A DNA stretch of 10,355 nucleotides from Chloroflexota bacterium (GTDB lineage Bacteria > Chloroflexota > Dehalococcoidia > UBA3495): the NCBI GenBank assembly GCA_002716645.1, contig PBBR01000020.1, positions 12,242 to 22,596 of the forward strand. The letters run 5' to 3'. This document shows, in pieces, positions 1 through 7,006 of the stretch. Under the pieces are notes generated by a model that searched no databases, was not told the origin of the DNA, and saw only the letters and a program-made list of their open reading frames with translations. Both the position numbers and the translations under genes were made by a program. How positions within the stretch are numbered: the stretch's first letter is position 1; every line of letters starts with the position of its first letter.

Positions 1-2
1 CT

Positions 3-1067
3 CTACTCTGCACCCACGCTATCGGTAACTGCTGACTTGAGAGTCTCTAGAAAAGGCGCCCTACAGATGCCGTTTTCGGTAACTATAGCCGTGATGTAAT
101 TGTTGGGTGTCACATCGAAAGCAGGATTTAAAGCTTCCACACCTACTGGTGCGGTAGGTGTTCCCTGAAAATGAGTCACCTCATGACCTGGCCTTTCTTC
201 TATTTTTATATCGAGGCCCGACGACAATCCTAAATCTACTGTACTGATAGGAGCCGCAATATAGAAAGGTATCTTGTTTTCTCGTGCCAACACAGCTAGA
301 GAATAAGTGCCTATTTTGTTAGCAGTATCTCCATTCGCGGCAATACGATCAGCTCCAGTGATAACACAATCAATTTTCCCCTGCTGCATCAACATACCTG
401 CGGCTGAGTCGATTATTAAAGTAGAGGGGATTCCCAATTCGTGAAATTCCCATGCCGTCAAACGAGCTCCTTGCAAAAAAGGGCGAGTCTCGGTATTAAA
501 TACCGAAAATCTATTCCCGCGTTCCCAGCTCTCTCGAATCACTCCCACCGCCGTACCAAATGCAGCCGTGGCTAAAGCTCCAGCGTTACAATGAGTGAGC
601 ACGGCGGACCTATCAGCTAATAGCTCTTGCCCTATTTCACCCATCTTACGATTTATCTCTTCGTCTTCTCTATGAATGTTCCTAGCTTCTGCCAACAGCC
701 CGTCTATAACATCTTCGGATTTATCTGTCAGTTCAATTGCTTTATCCAGCATACGGTTGACAGCCCATTCAAGATTGACAGCTGTGGGTCGCGCCAAGCT
801 TATTTCACTGCATGCACTTTTTAACGCACCTAGGAAGTTGCTTTCCCCCGAACGTTGAATTTCAGATGCTGCCATGGTTACCGCGTAAGCTGCAGTGACT
901 CCTATAGCAGGAGCACCTCGCACCTGCATATCTCTGATGGCTTTAATAGCGTCCCCATATTCAGCAACCTTGATGGTCACCTGCTCCAACGGAAGACGCG
1001 TCTGATCTAGAAGATAGAGTACTCCATCTTCCCAAGCTATGGGCCTAATCTCATTTTTATTAGCCAT
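3..1067 (-). CDS. mtnA: S-methyl-5-thioribose-1-phosphate isomerase (MtnA)
   Basis: This cytoplasmic enzyme of the methionine salvage pathway converts 5-methylthioribose-1-phosphate to 5-methylthioribulose-1-phosphate, recycling the methylthio group left after SAM is used for polyamine or other synthesis. The 354-residue protein is full length for the family and shows the aIF2B/MtnA fold motifs: RGAPAIGV at 50-57, the catalytic cysteine in THCNAG (Cys160) and the catalytic aspartate in TGADRIAANGD (Asp240). Both residues fall at the numbers known for the Bacillus subtilis enzyme. The ATG start has a modest GGGGTG ribosome site 4 bases upstream and sits 20 bases after the U-tract of a SAM-responsive terminator. 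It is a single-gene unit as far as the window shows, transcribed divergently from the selenoprotein gene. The SAM riboswitch in its leader independently supports a sulfur-recycling role over the related eIF2B or ribose-1,5-bisphosphate isomerase proteins. Confidence 0.97.
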   Translation of the reverse strand: MANKNEIRPIAWEDGVLYLLDQTRLPLEQVTIKVAEYGDAIKAIRDMQVRGAPAIGVTAAYAVTMAASEIQRSGESNFLGALKSACSEISLARPTAVNLEWAVNRMLDKAIELTDKSEDVIDGLLAEARNIHREDEEINRKMGEIGQELLADRSAVLTHCNAGALATAAFGTAVGVIRESWERGNRFSVFNTETRPFLQGARLTAWEFHELGIPSTLIIDSAAGMLMQQGKIDCVITGADRIAANGDTANKIGTYSLAVLARENKIPFYIAAPISTVDLGLSSGLDIKIEERPGHEVTHFQGTPTAPVGVEALNPAFDVTPNNYITAIVTENGICRAPFLETLKSAVTDSVGAE

Positions 1068-1087
1068 AACACCCCAAAAACAGTCAC

Positions 1088-1116
1088 AAAAAAAAGCTCC
1101 TCTCTGGGAGAAGCTT
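1088..1116 (-). terminator. SAM-controlled intrinsic terminator (riboswitch expression platform)
   Basis: On the minus strand a 9-bp stem, AAGCTTCTC with GAGGAGCTT (one G-U), closes a 5-base CCAGA loop and runs straight into eight T residues. The first two of these also pair in the stem. The hairpin lies 14 bases after the aptamer P1 helix and 20 bases before the mtnA start codon. That is the usual S-box geometry for a terminator competing with an antiterminator. Confidence 0.93.
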
Positions 1117-1130
1117 CGATTTCAGCAAGC

Positions 1131-1251
1131 TCCCTCATCTTCCGCAGCCTTATGGCTACGACGGATTTGGCACCGTACCTAGGTCCTCCGGACTCCTAGA
1201 CCGGTTGTCTGGCTTCATTGGGCCGGTCCCTCAGCCATTCTGAATAAGGGA
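1131..1251 (-). ncRNA. SAM-I (S-box) riboswitch aptamer
   Basis: Read on the minus strand, this leader carries the S-box core. P1 pairs TCCCTTAT (1251-1244) with ATGAGGGA (1138-1131), 8 bp with one G-U. It is followed by the conserved GAGGGACCGGCCC, then ATGAAGCC and CAACCGG of P2 and its kink-turn. P3 is a GTCC/GGAC and CTAG/CTAG hairpin with a GA bulge. Next come the GGTGCCAAATCC junction and P4 (GTAGCC-ATAA-GGCTGC). It binds S-adenosylmethionine. The 3' P1 strand overlaps bases that could form an antiterminator with the 5' arm of the following terminator (GGGAGCTT against AAGCT..TCTCCC with a small bulge). High SAM should therefore favour termination and switch mtnA off. Confidence 0.96.
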
Positions 1252-1284
1252 TTCAGATTTACATATGCTATTTTCTACCGAACC

Positions 1285-1313
1285 ATACTACTAAGCGCAA
1301 AGATTAGTGTCAA
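1285..1313 (-). promoter_or_regulatory. sigma70-type promoter for the riboswitch-mtnA unit
   Basis: Minus strand: a perfect -35 box TTGACA (1313-1308), a 17-base spacer and the -10 box TAGTAT (1290-1285, 4 of 6 consensus bases). Transcription would start near 1278, about 27 bases before the riboswitch P1 helix. The correct order of promoter, aptamer, terminator and start codon supports the call. Confidence 0.75.
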
Positions 1314-1324
1314 GGAAGCCACGT

Positions 1325-1353
1325 TTGACACCTTCGCAGGTCCGAACCATAAT
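1325..1353 (+). promoter_or_regulatory. sigma70-type promoter for the selenoprotein-ETF unit
   Basis: Plus strand: a perfect -35 box TTGACA (1325-1330), a 17-base spacer and -10 box CATAAT (1348-1353, 5 of 6 consensus). The predicted start is near 1360, giving a leader of about 45 bases to the ATG at 1405. The promoter is back to back with that of mtnA, with only 11 bp between the two -35 hexamers. Confidence 0.75.
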
Positions 1354-1404
1354 ACCCCGATGTTTGCCTCTTAATGCAATTCAGACCATAAGGTAAAGAT
1401 AATT

Positions 1405-2502
1405 ATGAATAGCGAATATACGACTTGGAGTTTCACTAACGAAGAACATTACAAATTCGAAACTTGGATTGACCGAATAAACCAGATCCATACTGGCAAC
1501 GCTGATTTGCGGAACAATGAGGTACACATAACAGCCCCCAAGAAAGATCTATCAGACTGCAAAGTAGGATTATTTACTACAGGTGGCGTCCATTTAAAGT
1601 CCGACACCCCATTTGATGTAACCAGTGAACACGGAGACCCTACCTACAGAACAGTTGACATGACCACAAGCAGCCCCGACCTAATGATCACCCACACGCA
1701 CTACAATCATTTAGAAGCGGACAAAGATATAAACTGTATATTCCCAATAGACAGGCTTCGGGAATTAAAAGACCAAGGGATAATTGGCGATATAGCCCCA
1801 TACTCTTATAACATAATGGGTTTTAATCCTGACCCTTCTGAACTTATTAACAAAACAGCTCCTACCCTGGCTGAGAAATACTCCGCGGACGGGGTTGATC
1901 TCCTATTCATGACTTGCGGTTGACCCATATGCCATAGGTCCGTAGGACTTATCCAAAACCAAATTGAACGAGCTGGAATAGCAACAATATCTATGTCAGT
2001 TCAGCCTCATATCACAGCCGCTATAGGAGCCCCTAGAGCAATAAACGTTAAATTCCCTGCTGGAAATCAAGTAGGGGAATGTGGCAAACCTATTCAACAA
2101 AGAATATTGTTAACCGAAGCTCTTGAAAGCATATTCACTATAAAATCAGCAAATACAATCTTACAGTCCCCATATAGATGGCGCCGCTTCCCAATAGTCG
2201 AAGAACCTGTGTTCATGGGAGAATCAAACGGACCCACCCATCCAGAAGCAATGCCAATTGGGCCTGCACTGGATAAGCTCTCTGAGAAGATAACCATCTA
2301 TAACCAATGGTTACAGGAAAAAATACAAGGCGAGAATAAATCTCAAATCCCCAACCAATCTTATATCTCAGGGTTATCCATGCAGCTAGAAAGATCGAAG
2401 GAACTTCTTGAACTTATAGATTCTGAAGCCCTAGATCAATATCGGGAAATCTTAAATGCTATTGCTACACTTGAACTGAGAGGGCAGGGACGTTTTGTTT
2501 AA
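1405..2502 (+). CDS. GrdB/PrdB-family selenoprotein, Sec at residue 173 (UGA read-through)
   Basis: One 365-residue protein interrupted only by an in-frame TGA at 1921-1923, best read as selenocysteine. The frame stays open through the TGA, and both halves match the selenoprotein B family of glycine/sarcosine/betaine and D-proline reductases. N-terminal marks are TTGGVHL (58-64), GDPTYR (77-82), HTHYNH (97-102) and the DxNxxFPxDRLREL stretch (108-121). After the TGA come PICHRSVGLIQ (174-184), IERAGI (187-192), GAPR (208-211) and FPAGNQVGE (217-225). The redox site reads Cys171-Gly-Sec173-Pro-Ile-Cys176, a UxxC pair. A SECIS-like hairpin follows the TGA. It is shorter than clostridial GrdB (about 430 residues). 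No GrdA, GrdC or GrdE partner is present, so the substrate is unknown; family members use Sec for reductive C-N cleavage. It heads an operon with the fused ETF 45 bases downstream. The start ATG has a weak AAGG site 11 bases upstream. Annotation programs would split it into two hypothetical genes. Confidence 0.88.
1921..1952 (+). promoter_or_regulatory. Sec UGA codon plus bacterial SECIS-like hairpin
   Basis: After the UGA (1921-1923) come 10 bases, then an 8-bp stem (ATAGGTCC 1934-1941 with GGACTTAT 1945-1952, one G-U) closed by a GUA loop (1942-1944) that begins with GU. The loop sits 18 bases past the UGA. As I recall it, the E. coli fdhF element has 11 bases before its upper stem-loop and a GU in its apical loop, so the spacing agrees closely. 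The hairpin lies wholly in the coding region, as bacterial SECIS elements do, and would recruit SelB with Sec-tRNA. Confidence 0.8.
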
Positions 2503-2547
2503 GATGAACTCAAAAATCTACATTGGCCTATTCATTAGGAACAAACT

Positions 2548-4392
2548 ATGAAGATAGCAGTATGCGTCAAATATGTCCCAGTGGTATCTAGAATCGGTTT
2601 TGACTATGAAAACAAGACTATTATCCGAGAGGGTGTCCCATCGGAAATTAATCCATTCGACGTATTAGCCTTGGTTAAAGCATTAGAGTTAAAAGACCAG
2701 TGTAATGGCCAGGTGGTCGCTGTTTCAATGGGTCCTCCCCAAGCCAAAGAGGGGCTGATACAGTGTTTAGCTCTTGGAGCAGACAAAGCAATTCTTCTAT
2801 CTGACAGGATTTTCGCAGGCTCAGATACTCTTGCGACTTCCAGAGCACTGAGCTTGGTAATGGAACGCGAGTCTCCTGATCTCATTATGTGCGGACGCAA
2901 TAGTGCAGATGCCGAAACTGGGCAAGTAGGACCAGAACTAGCAGAAATTCTGGGATTCCCGCATGTTAGTCAAGTTAGAAGTTTGGATTTTAATTCAAAT
3001 AACAATGTAATTCACGTTGAAAGAGTAACAGACGAAGGTTATCAAGAAATAGAATGCCCTTTACCTGCAATAGCATGCGTAACCGAAGGGATAGCTCCGG
3101 AGAGATTCGCTAAAAGAGAAGATATTGAATCAATCGAAGAAACAAGTATAGAAGAAGTAAATTGTGCAAGCCTAGATGCCGAATCATCCATGTTTGGAAT
3201 GGACGGTTCACCAACCTGGGTAGAAGATATAAGGCTAGTAGAACCCAATCGATCAGCTGAAGTGATCTCAGACATGACACCCGAACAATTCGGAGTCTTT
3301 GTAAGGGACAAGATCTTTGAGTTTATAAAGAATACACCTAATACTTCTGAATCTGGGCCAAATAACGTCATAGAACGCTATTCAAACCCTTCTAATAGCA
3401 TCTGGGTTGTCGCTGAAAGCTCTTCAAGCGAAATCAGGCATATTTCATTTGAGATGCTCGGAAAAGCCCGTGAAATAGCATCAATCACCAAAAGCCAGGT
3501 AAAAGCCTTGCTTATCGGAGAAATGGACGACTCTATGGTATCTCTTCTAGGCCACTACGGTGCCGATGAGGTATTACATATAAACAATCCTCCATCGGAA
3601 CCTGTATATAGTAGAAAAGTTATTCAAACGATTAGTGAAACCATCACAGCATCAGAACCTTATGCAGTCCTGCTAGGAGCAACAGCAGATGGACGAGATC
3701 TGGCATCCCGTATTGCTGCACATTTAGAACTTGGGCTCACTGGGGACGCGATAGATTTAGAAGTCGGCGAAGAAGGCCATCTAGTACAACTTAAACCAGC
3801 GCTGGGTGGCAATGTGATCGCTCCCATACGTTCGAAGACCCTACCCAATATGGTTACTCTACGTGGCGGTTTATTAAGCCCTATAAACCCTGATATATCT
3901 TACAAGCCAGAACTTACGCATCTTGAGCTATCTGACTTTTCAGGACCAGACATCACCCTAATAAAAAACCACGCCTCCGAAAACATACATGCACTAGCCC
4001 TTGATCAATCACCCATTATCATTGGAGTAGGAATGGGAGTTGGGGATGCAAGTAGCGTCGATAGAATTAGAAAATTGGCTTCAATGATAAATGCTCCTTT
4101 GGTTACTACACGTAACGTCGTTCATCAAGGATGGCTCCCCCATCAAGTACAGGTGGGTATCAGCGGCAGAGCTATCGCCCCACTTATATACATATCAGCA
4201 GGCATAAGGGGAGCGTTCAACCATACTGTCGGTATACAAAAGTCGGGAATCATCATTGCAATTAATAGCAATCATAGGGCTCCCATGTTCAAAGCAGCCG
4301 ACTACGGGATCATAGGACAATGGGAGGATTACCTAGAACCACTTATAGAACAATTGAAGCCAATATACGAATACATATCACAAAATGCTTAG
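2548..4392 (+). CDS. etfBA: Single-chain electron-transfer flavoprotein (EtfB-EtfA fusion)
   Basis: A 614-residue protein that joins both ETF subunits in one reading frame. Residues 1 to about 265 are EtfB, starting MKIAVCVKYVP and carrying the nucleotide-binding loop GRNSADAETGQVGPELA (116-132). A low-complexity linker (about 266-280) leads into EtfA (about 281-614). The C-terminal FAD domain (about 485-605) has Arg522 (TTR), Gln535-Val-Gly-Ile-Ser539-Gly, His559 (FNH) and the closing ADYGIIG. ETFs carry electrons between acyl-CoA or other flavin dehydrogenases and the quinone pool, and some bifurcate electrons from NADH. Ser539 replaces the threonine next to the flavin in human ETF, and the EtfB loop reads TxQVGP rather than the human CNQTGQ. 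Both features resemble bifurcating ETFs as I recall them. The start ATG has AGGA 7 bases upstream. The gene follows the selenoprotein by 45 bases, so it is probably co-transcribed, and it precedes two acyl-CoA dehydrogenases, its likely electron donors. Confidence 0.93.
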   Translation: MKIAVCVKYVPVVSRIGFDYENKTIIREGVPSEINPFDVLALVKALELKDQCNGQVVAVSMGPPQAKEGLIQCLALGADKAILLSDRIFAGSDTLATSRALSLVMERESPDLIMCGRNSADAETGQVGPELAEILGFPHVSQVRSLDFNSNNNVIHVERVTDEGYQEIECPLPAIACVTEGIAPERFAKREDIESIEETSIEEVNCASLDAESSMFGMDGSPTWVEDIRLVEPNRSAEVISDMTPEQFGVFVRDKIFEFIKNTPNTSESGPNNVIERYSNPSNSIWVVAESSSSEIRHISFEMLGKAREIASITKSQVKALLIGEMDDSMVSLLGHYGADEVLHINNPPSEPVYSRKVIQTISETITASEPYAVLLGATADGRDLASRIAAHLELGLTGDAIDLEVGEEGHLVQLKPALGGNVIAPIRSKTLPNMVTLRGGLLSPINPDISYKPELTHLELSDFSGPDITLIKNHASENIHALALDQSPIIIGVGMGVGDASSVDRIRKLASMINAPLVTTRNVVHQGWLPHQVQVGISGRAIAPLIYISAGIRGAFNHTVGIQKSGIIIAINSNHRAPMFKAADYGIIGQWEDYLEPLIEQLKPIYEYISQNA

Positions 4393-4431
4393 GACTCACA
4401 ACTACTAGCAGATTTGACACCTAATTTGATC

Positions 4432-4461
4432 ACACGTCAGATGACACTCATCTAAACACGT
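4432..4461. promoter_or_regulatory. Candidate operator over the -35 box
   Basis: AGATGA-CAC-TCATCT (4439-4453) is a perfect 6-bp inverted repeat with a 3-base centre that covers the -35 hexamer at 4441-4446. It is flanked by two direct copies of ACACGT (4432-4437 and 4456-4461). No T-tract follows, so it is unlikely to be a terminator. Position and symmetry suggest a dimeric repressor site, but this is inference only. Confidence 0.4.
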
Positions 4462-4469
4462 AATATAAT
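4441..4469 (+). promoter_or_regulatory. Near-consensus sigma70 promoter for the acyl-CoA dehydrogenase unit
   Basis: The -35 box ATGACA (4441-4446, 5 of 6) is followed by an exact 17-base spacer and a perfect TATAAT (4464-4469). The start would lie near 4476, about 70 bases before the ATG at 4546. No terminator with a T-tract is visible between the ETF and this promoter, so the downstream genes may also receive read-through from 1360. Confidence 0.75.
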
Positions 4470-4545
4470 ATTCGAGCTAATAACATTTACTAGTCAACGG
4501 AAAACACTCTGAATATACAGCCATAATAGATAGAGAGGATTACTA

Positions 4546-5748
4546 ATGGATTTCGCTTATACACCGGACCAAGAAGCACTGCGATCGGAAGTACGGCAAT
4601 TTATCGCCGACAACGTCACTCCAGAAATAATCCATGAGATAGAAGAATCTGGGATACGAAACAGGGGCCCGGAAACTCGAGACTTATACAAAAAGATAGG
4701 TGATAAAGGTTGGATCGGTATTAGCTGGCCCAAAGAATACGGAGGCCAAGACGGAAGTCGTATTGACCAATACATCATTGAAGAAGAATTTGCTCGTATA
4801 GGTATAACTGTAGGTGGAGCTGGAAGCGGCGCTCCTGCAATCCTAGCAGCTGGAACAGAAGAACAAAAGAAATATTTCCTACCAGGGCTTATAAAAGGTG
4901 AAATAGTATTTGCACTTGGATTTACCGAACCCCAAGGCGGGGCAGATTTAGCAAGCTTACAATGCAGAGCTGTACGTGACGGGGACGATTTCGTAATAAA
5001 CGGTCAGAAAATGTACACCACTGCGGCCCATTATGGCACACACGTATACTTAATGGCCCGAACTGATCCGGAAGCACCTAAACACAAAGGAATTTCCATA
5101 TTCTTGGTCCCAATAGACCTACCAGGAATCACAGTTAGGCCATTGTGGACTATACAAAACGAACCAACTGCACCTCCAAGAACCACATACGGCGATAGGA
5201 GAACAAACGAAACCTTCTTCGAGAATGTTCGAATACCTGCGTCATGCATGCTCGGAGAAGAAAATATGGGCTGGTACGTTGGCGCAATGGGATTAAATCT
5301 AGATCGTGTCGGGGCCAGCAGATACCTTTTATCCGTTCAAAGAGACGAAGATATCGTTAATTGGGTCAAAGAGAATGATATGGATGGATATTCACCCGCA
5401 GAAGACCCTGATGTGCGAGACAGACTTGCAGAATTATGGATAGAAGCTCAAGTATGCAGATTGATGACTATGAGAAGTATGTCTCTTGTCGAACGTGGTG
5501 GCACATTTACGTACGAAGGATCTGCTGAAAAAGTTTGGTCCCCAGAACATGGGGTACGAACTACCGAAACAATAGCCCAGATACTAGGTCCCTACGGACA
5601 ACTCTTAAACGGATCCGAAGCCGCTATCGAAGACGGTATTTTTGCCCATAACCTGCTTGGAGCTTTCCAATCTGGAATAAATCACGGGAGCGTTCAAGTT
5701 ATGCGGGACCAAGTTGCCAGAAGAGGACTTGGCATGCCTCGCGGTTAA
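4546..5748 (+). CDS. Acyl-CoA dehydrogenase-family subunit (keeps the FTEPQGGAD motif)
   Basis: A 400-residue flavoprotein of the acyl-CoA dehydrogenase family, which oxidises acyl-CoA thioesters to enoyl-CoA and passes electrons to ETF. Visible are the N-terminal helical domain, WPKEYGGQDGS (61-71) and the middle-domain signature FTEPQGGADLASL (126-138), which contacts FAD and substrate. It lacks the C-terminal RxxFGxPIxxFQ flavin motif. The place where many family members have the catalytic glutamate (GTSE or GGTNE) reads GINHGS (377-382), with serine at the key position. An acidic residue, Asp253 in NLDR, lies where isovaleryl-CoA dehydrogenase has its base. These gaps are complemented by the next gene, suggesting two unlike subunits of one enzyme. 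The start is set by AGAGAGGA 6 bases before the ATG. A stretch around 203-221 (NEPTAPPRTTYGDRRTNET) appears to be a small insertion. Confidence 0.92.
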   Translation: MDFAYTPDQEALRSEVRQFIADNVTPEIIHEIEESGIRNRGPETRDLYKKIGDKGWIGISWPKEYGGQDGSRIDQYIIEEEFARIGITVGGAGSGAPAILAAGTEEQKKYFLPGLIKGEIVFALGFTEPQGGADLASLQCRAVRDGDDFVINGQKMYTTAAHYGTHVYLMARTDPEAPKHKGISIFLVPIDLPGITVRPLWTIQNEPTAPPRTTYGDRRTNETFFENVRIPASCMLGEENMGWYVGAMGLNLDRVGASRYLLSVQRDEDIVNWVKENDMDGYSPAEDPDVRDRLAELWIEAQVCRLMTMRSMSLVERGGTFTYEGSAEKVWSPEHGVRTTETIAQILGPYGQLLNGSEAAIEDGIFAHNLLGAFQSGINHGSVQVMRDQVARRGLGMPRG

Positions 5749-5792
5749 GATATCAGCGTACCAAAATTAATAAACAAAAGGTCACAAATAAA

Positions 5793-6968
5793 ATGGACGT
5801 ATTACCAGGTGAAGAAGAACAGATGGTTAAGAATTTGGCTCGAGAATTTCTTGAAGCCGAATGCCCACCTAGTCTAGCCCGAGAAATGGAGAAAGACACT
5901 CTAGGATACCCACCTGAATTATGGAAGAAAATATCTGATCTAGGTTGGTTCGGGATGTCCTTGCCTGAAAGTTACGGAGGACAAGGTTTACCTCTAAGTT
6001 ACTTAGGACTTATATCAGAAGAACTTGGTAGGGTAATTGCTCCTGTTCCATTCCATAGCACAATGGTAGCGGCATTAACCATAGCGGCAGACGGAACCGA
6101 CCAACAAAAACAAAGTATCCTACCGCACATAAGTTCCGGCGACATGATACTTACGTGGGCTTTTCAAGAACTTAACCCCAAACTGAATCCAGAATCTATC
6201 CGAACTACCGCTACAGAAACAGACGGTGGTTACGTTATAAATGGGACTAAGATGTTTGTAGACAACTATGTCGCCGCAGACAAAATACTGGTCACATGTA
6301 GAACATCACCCGCGACTGAGAGATCCAGTGGATTATCGATGTTCATTATAGATACAAATTTATCTGGCATGATAGAAACACCACTTGTCACAATAGCAAA
6401 AGATAAACAGAGTAAAGTAACCTTTGAAGAGGTTAAAATATCTAAAGATGCCTTAGTGGGAGAATTAGATCAAGGCTGGAACATAGCCGTAGATATGTTG
6501 GACCGAGGAACAGCTTTACTTTGCGCCCAAATGGTCGGAGCTGCCCGGAAAGACATAGAAATTGGAATAGAGTACGCCAAGAACAGGGTGGCATTTGGTC
6601 GCCCAATCGGAGCATTTCAATCAGTCCAGCACATGTGTGCTGACATGACAATCTGGGTTGATGGAGCCCAAATGCTAACTTACGAGGCACTATGGAAGAT
6701 GGACGAAGGTATCCCTGCTTCTGTAGATGTGTCCCAAGCCAAGGCTTTCTGCAATGATAAATGCCAAGCCGCCGTTAGGTCATCTCAAGTTTTGCATGGT
6801 GGTATGGGATTTATGATGGAATTCGACTTGCACCTCTGGTATAGGAGAGTATGTGCGTGGACAATGCGACTCGGAACCAGCTTTGAGCATCGAGCAAGAG
6901 TTTCCAAAGCACTCATCGAAGAACCCGGCAGAGTACGCCTAGGTATGAACTTCCAAGCAGTTAAATAA
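5793..6968 (+). CDS. Acyl-CoA dehydrogenase-family subunit (keeps the RxxFGRPIGxFQ motif)
   Basis: A 391-residue acyl-CoA dehydrogenase-family protein that begins 44 bases after the previous one. It has MSLPESYGGQG (55-65) and a clear C-terminal FAD motif RVAFGRPIGAFQSVQH (265-280). It also has the GGMGFMMEFDLHLWYRR segment (336-352) typical of steroid- or dicarboxylate-type dehydrogenase subunits. The middle-domain signature is degenerate: FQELNPKLNPES (124-135) stands where TEPxxGSD is expected. There is no classical C-terminal catalytic Glu; Asp237 in MLDRGT is at the alternative site. The pattern complements the upstream gene and recalls actinobacterial FadE pairs such as ChsE4-ChsE5 and PimC-PimD, which form alpha2beta2 enzymes. 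The substrate is unknown. The ribosome site is weak (AAGG, 11 bases from the ATG), as might suit translation following the upstream gene. Confidence 0.92.
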   Translation: MDVLPGEEEQMVKNLAREFLEAECPPSLAREMEKDTLGYPPELWKKISDLGWFGMSLPESYGGQGLPLSYLGLISEELGRVIAPVPFHSTMVAALTIAADGTDQQKQSILPHISSGDMILTWAFQELNPKLNPESIRTTATETDGGYVINGTKMFVDNYVAADKILVTCRTSPATERSSGLSMFIIDTNLSGMIETPLVTIAKDKQSKVTFEEVKISKDALVGELDQGWNIAVDMLDRGTALLCAQMVGAARKDIEIGIEYAKNRVAFGRPIGAFQSVQHMCADMTIWVDGAQMLTYEALWKMDEGIPASVDVSQAKAFCNDKCQAAVRSSQVLHGGMGFMMEFDLHLWYRRVCAWTMRLGTSFEHRARVSKALIEEPGRVRLGMNFQAVK

Positions 6969-7006
6969 TTTCACGTATTAAATCACTATTGGAGAATATC
7001 AACACT

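Larger units (their letters stand above)
1278..1355. repeat. Direct repeat over both divergent -10 boxes
   Basis: CCGAACCATACTAC at 1278-1291 recurs as CCGAACCATAATAC at 1342-1355, with 13 of 14 bases identical and starts 64 bp apart, close to six helical turns. One copy covers the -10 box and start region of the mtnA promoter, and the other covers the -10 box of the selenoprotein promoter. It could be a pair of sites for one regulator controlling both directions, or chance. No regulator gene is visible nearby. Confidence 0.4.

Noticed and set aside
627..858. Overlapping plus-strand open frames inside mtnA, and similar frames opposite the ETF, dehydrogenase and LLM genes
   Set aside because: They have no recognisable domains and lie wholly opposite strongly supported genes.
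1921..1923. Premature stop making 1405-1923 a pseudogene, or two separate genes with the second starting at ATG 1993
   Set aside because: The frame is continuous, family motifs begin immediately after the TGA and before 1993, there is no ribosome site before 1993, and a SECIS-like hairpin sits at the expected distance.
4414..4442. Promoter from TTGACA at 4414-4419
   Set aside because: The base positions 16-18 bases downstream give only TCAGAT-like sequence, a poor -10; the ATGACA-17-TATAAT promoter 27 bases further is far better.
6989..7006. TTG at 6989 as start of the YHS gene
   Set aside because: It would place the GGAGAA ribosome site inside the gene and add six residues before the YHS domain.
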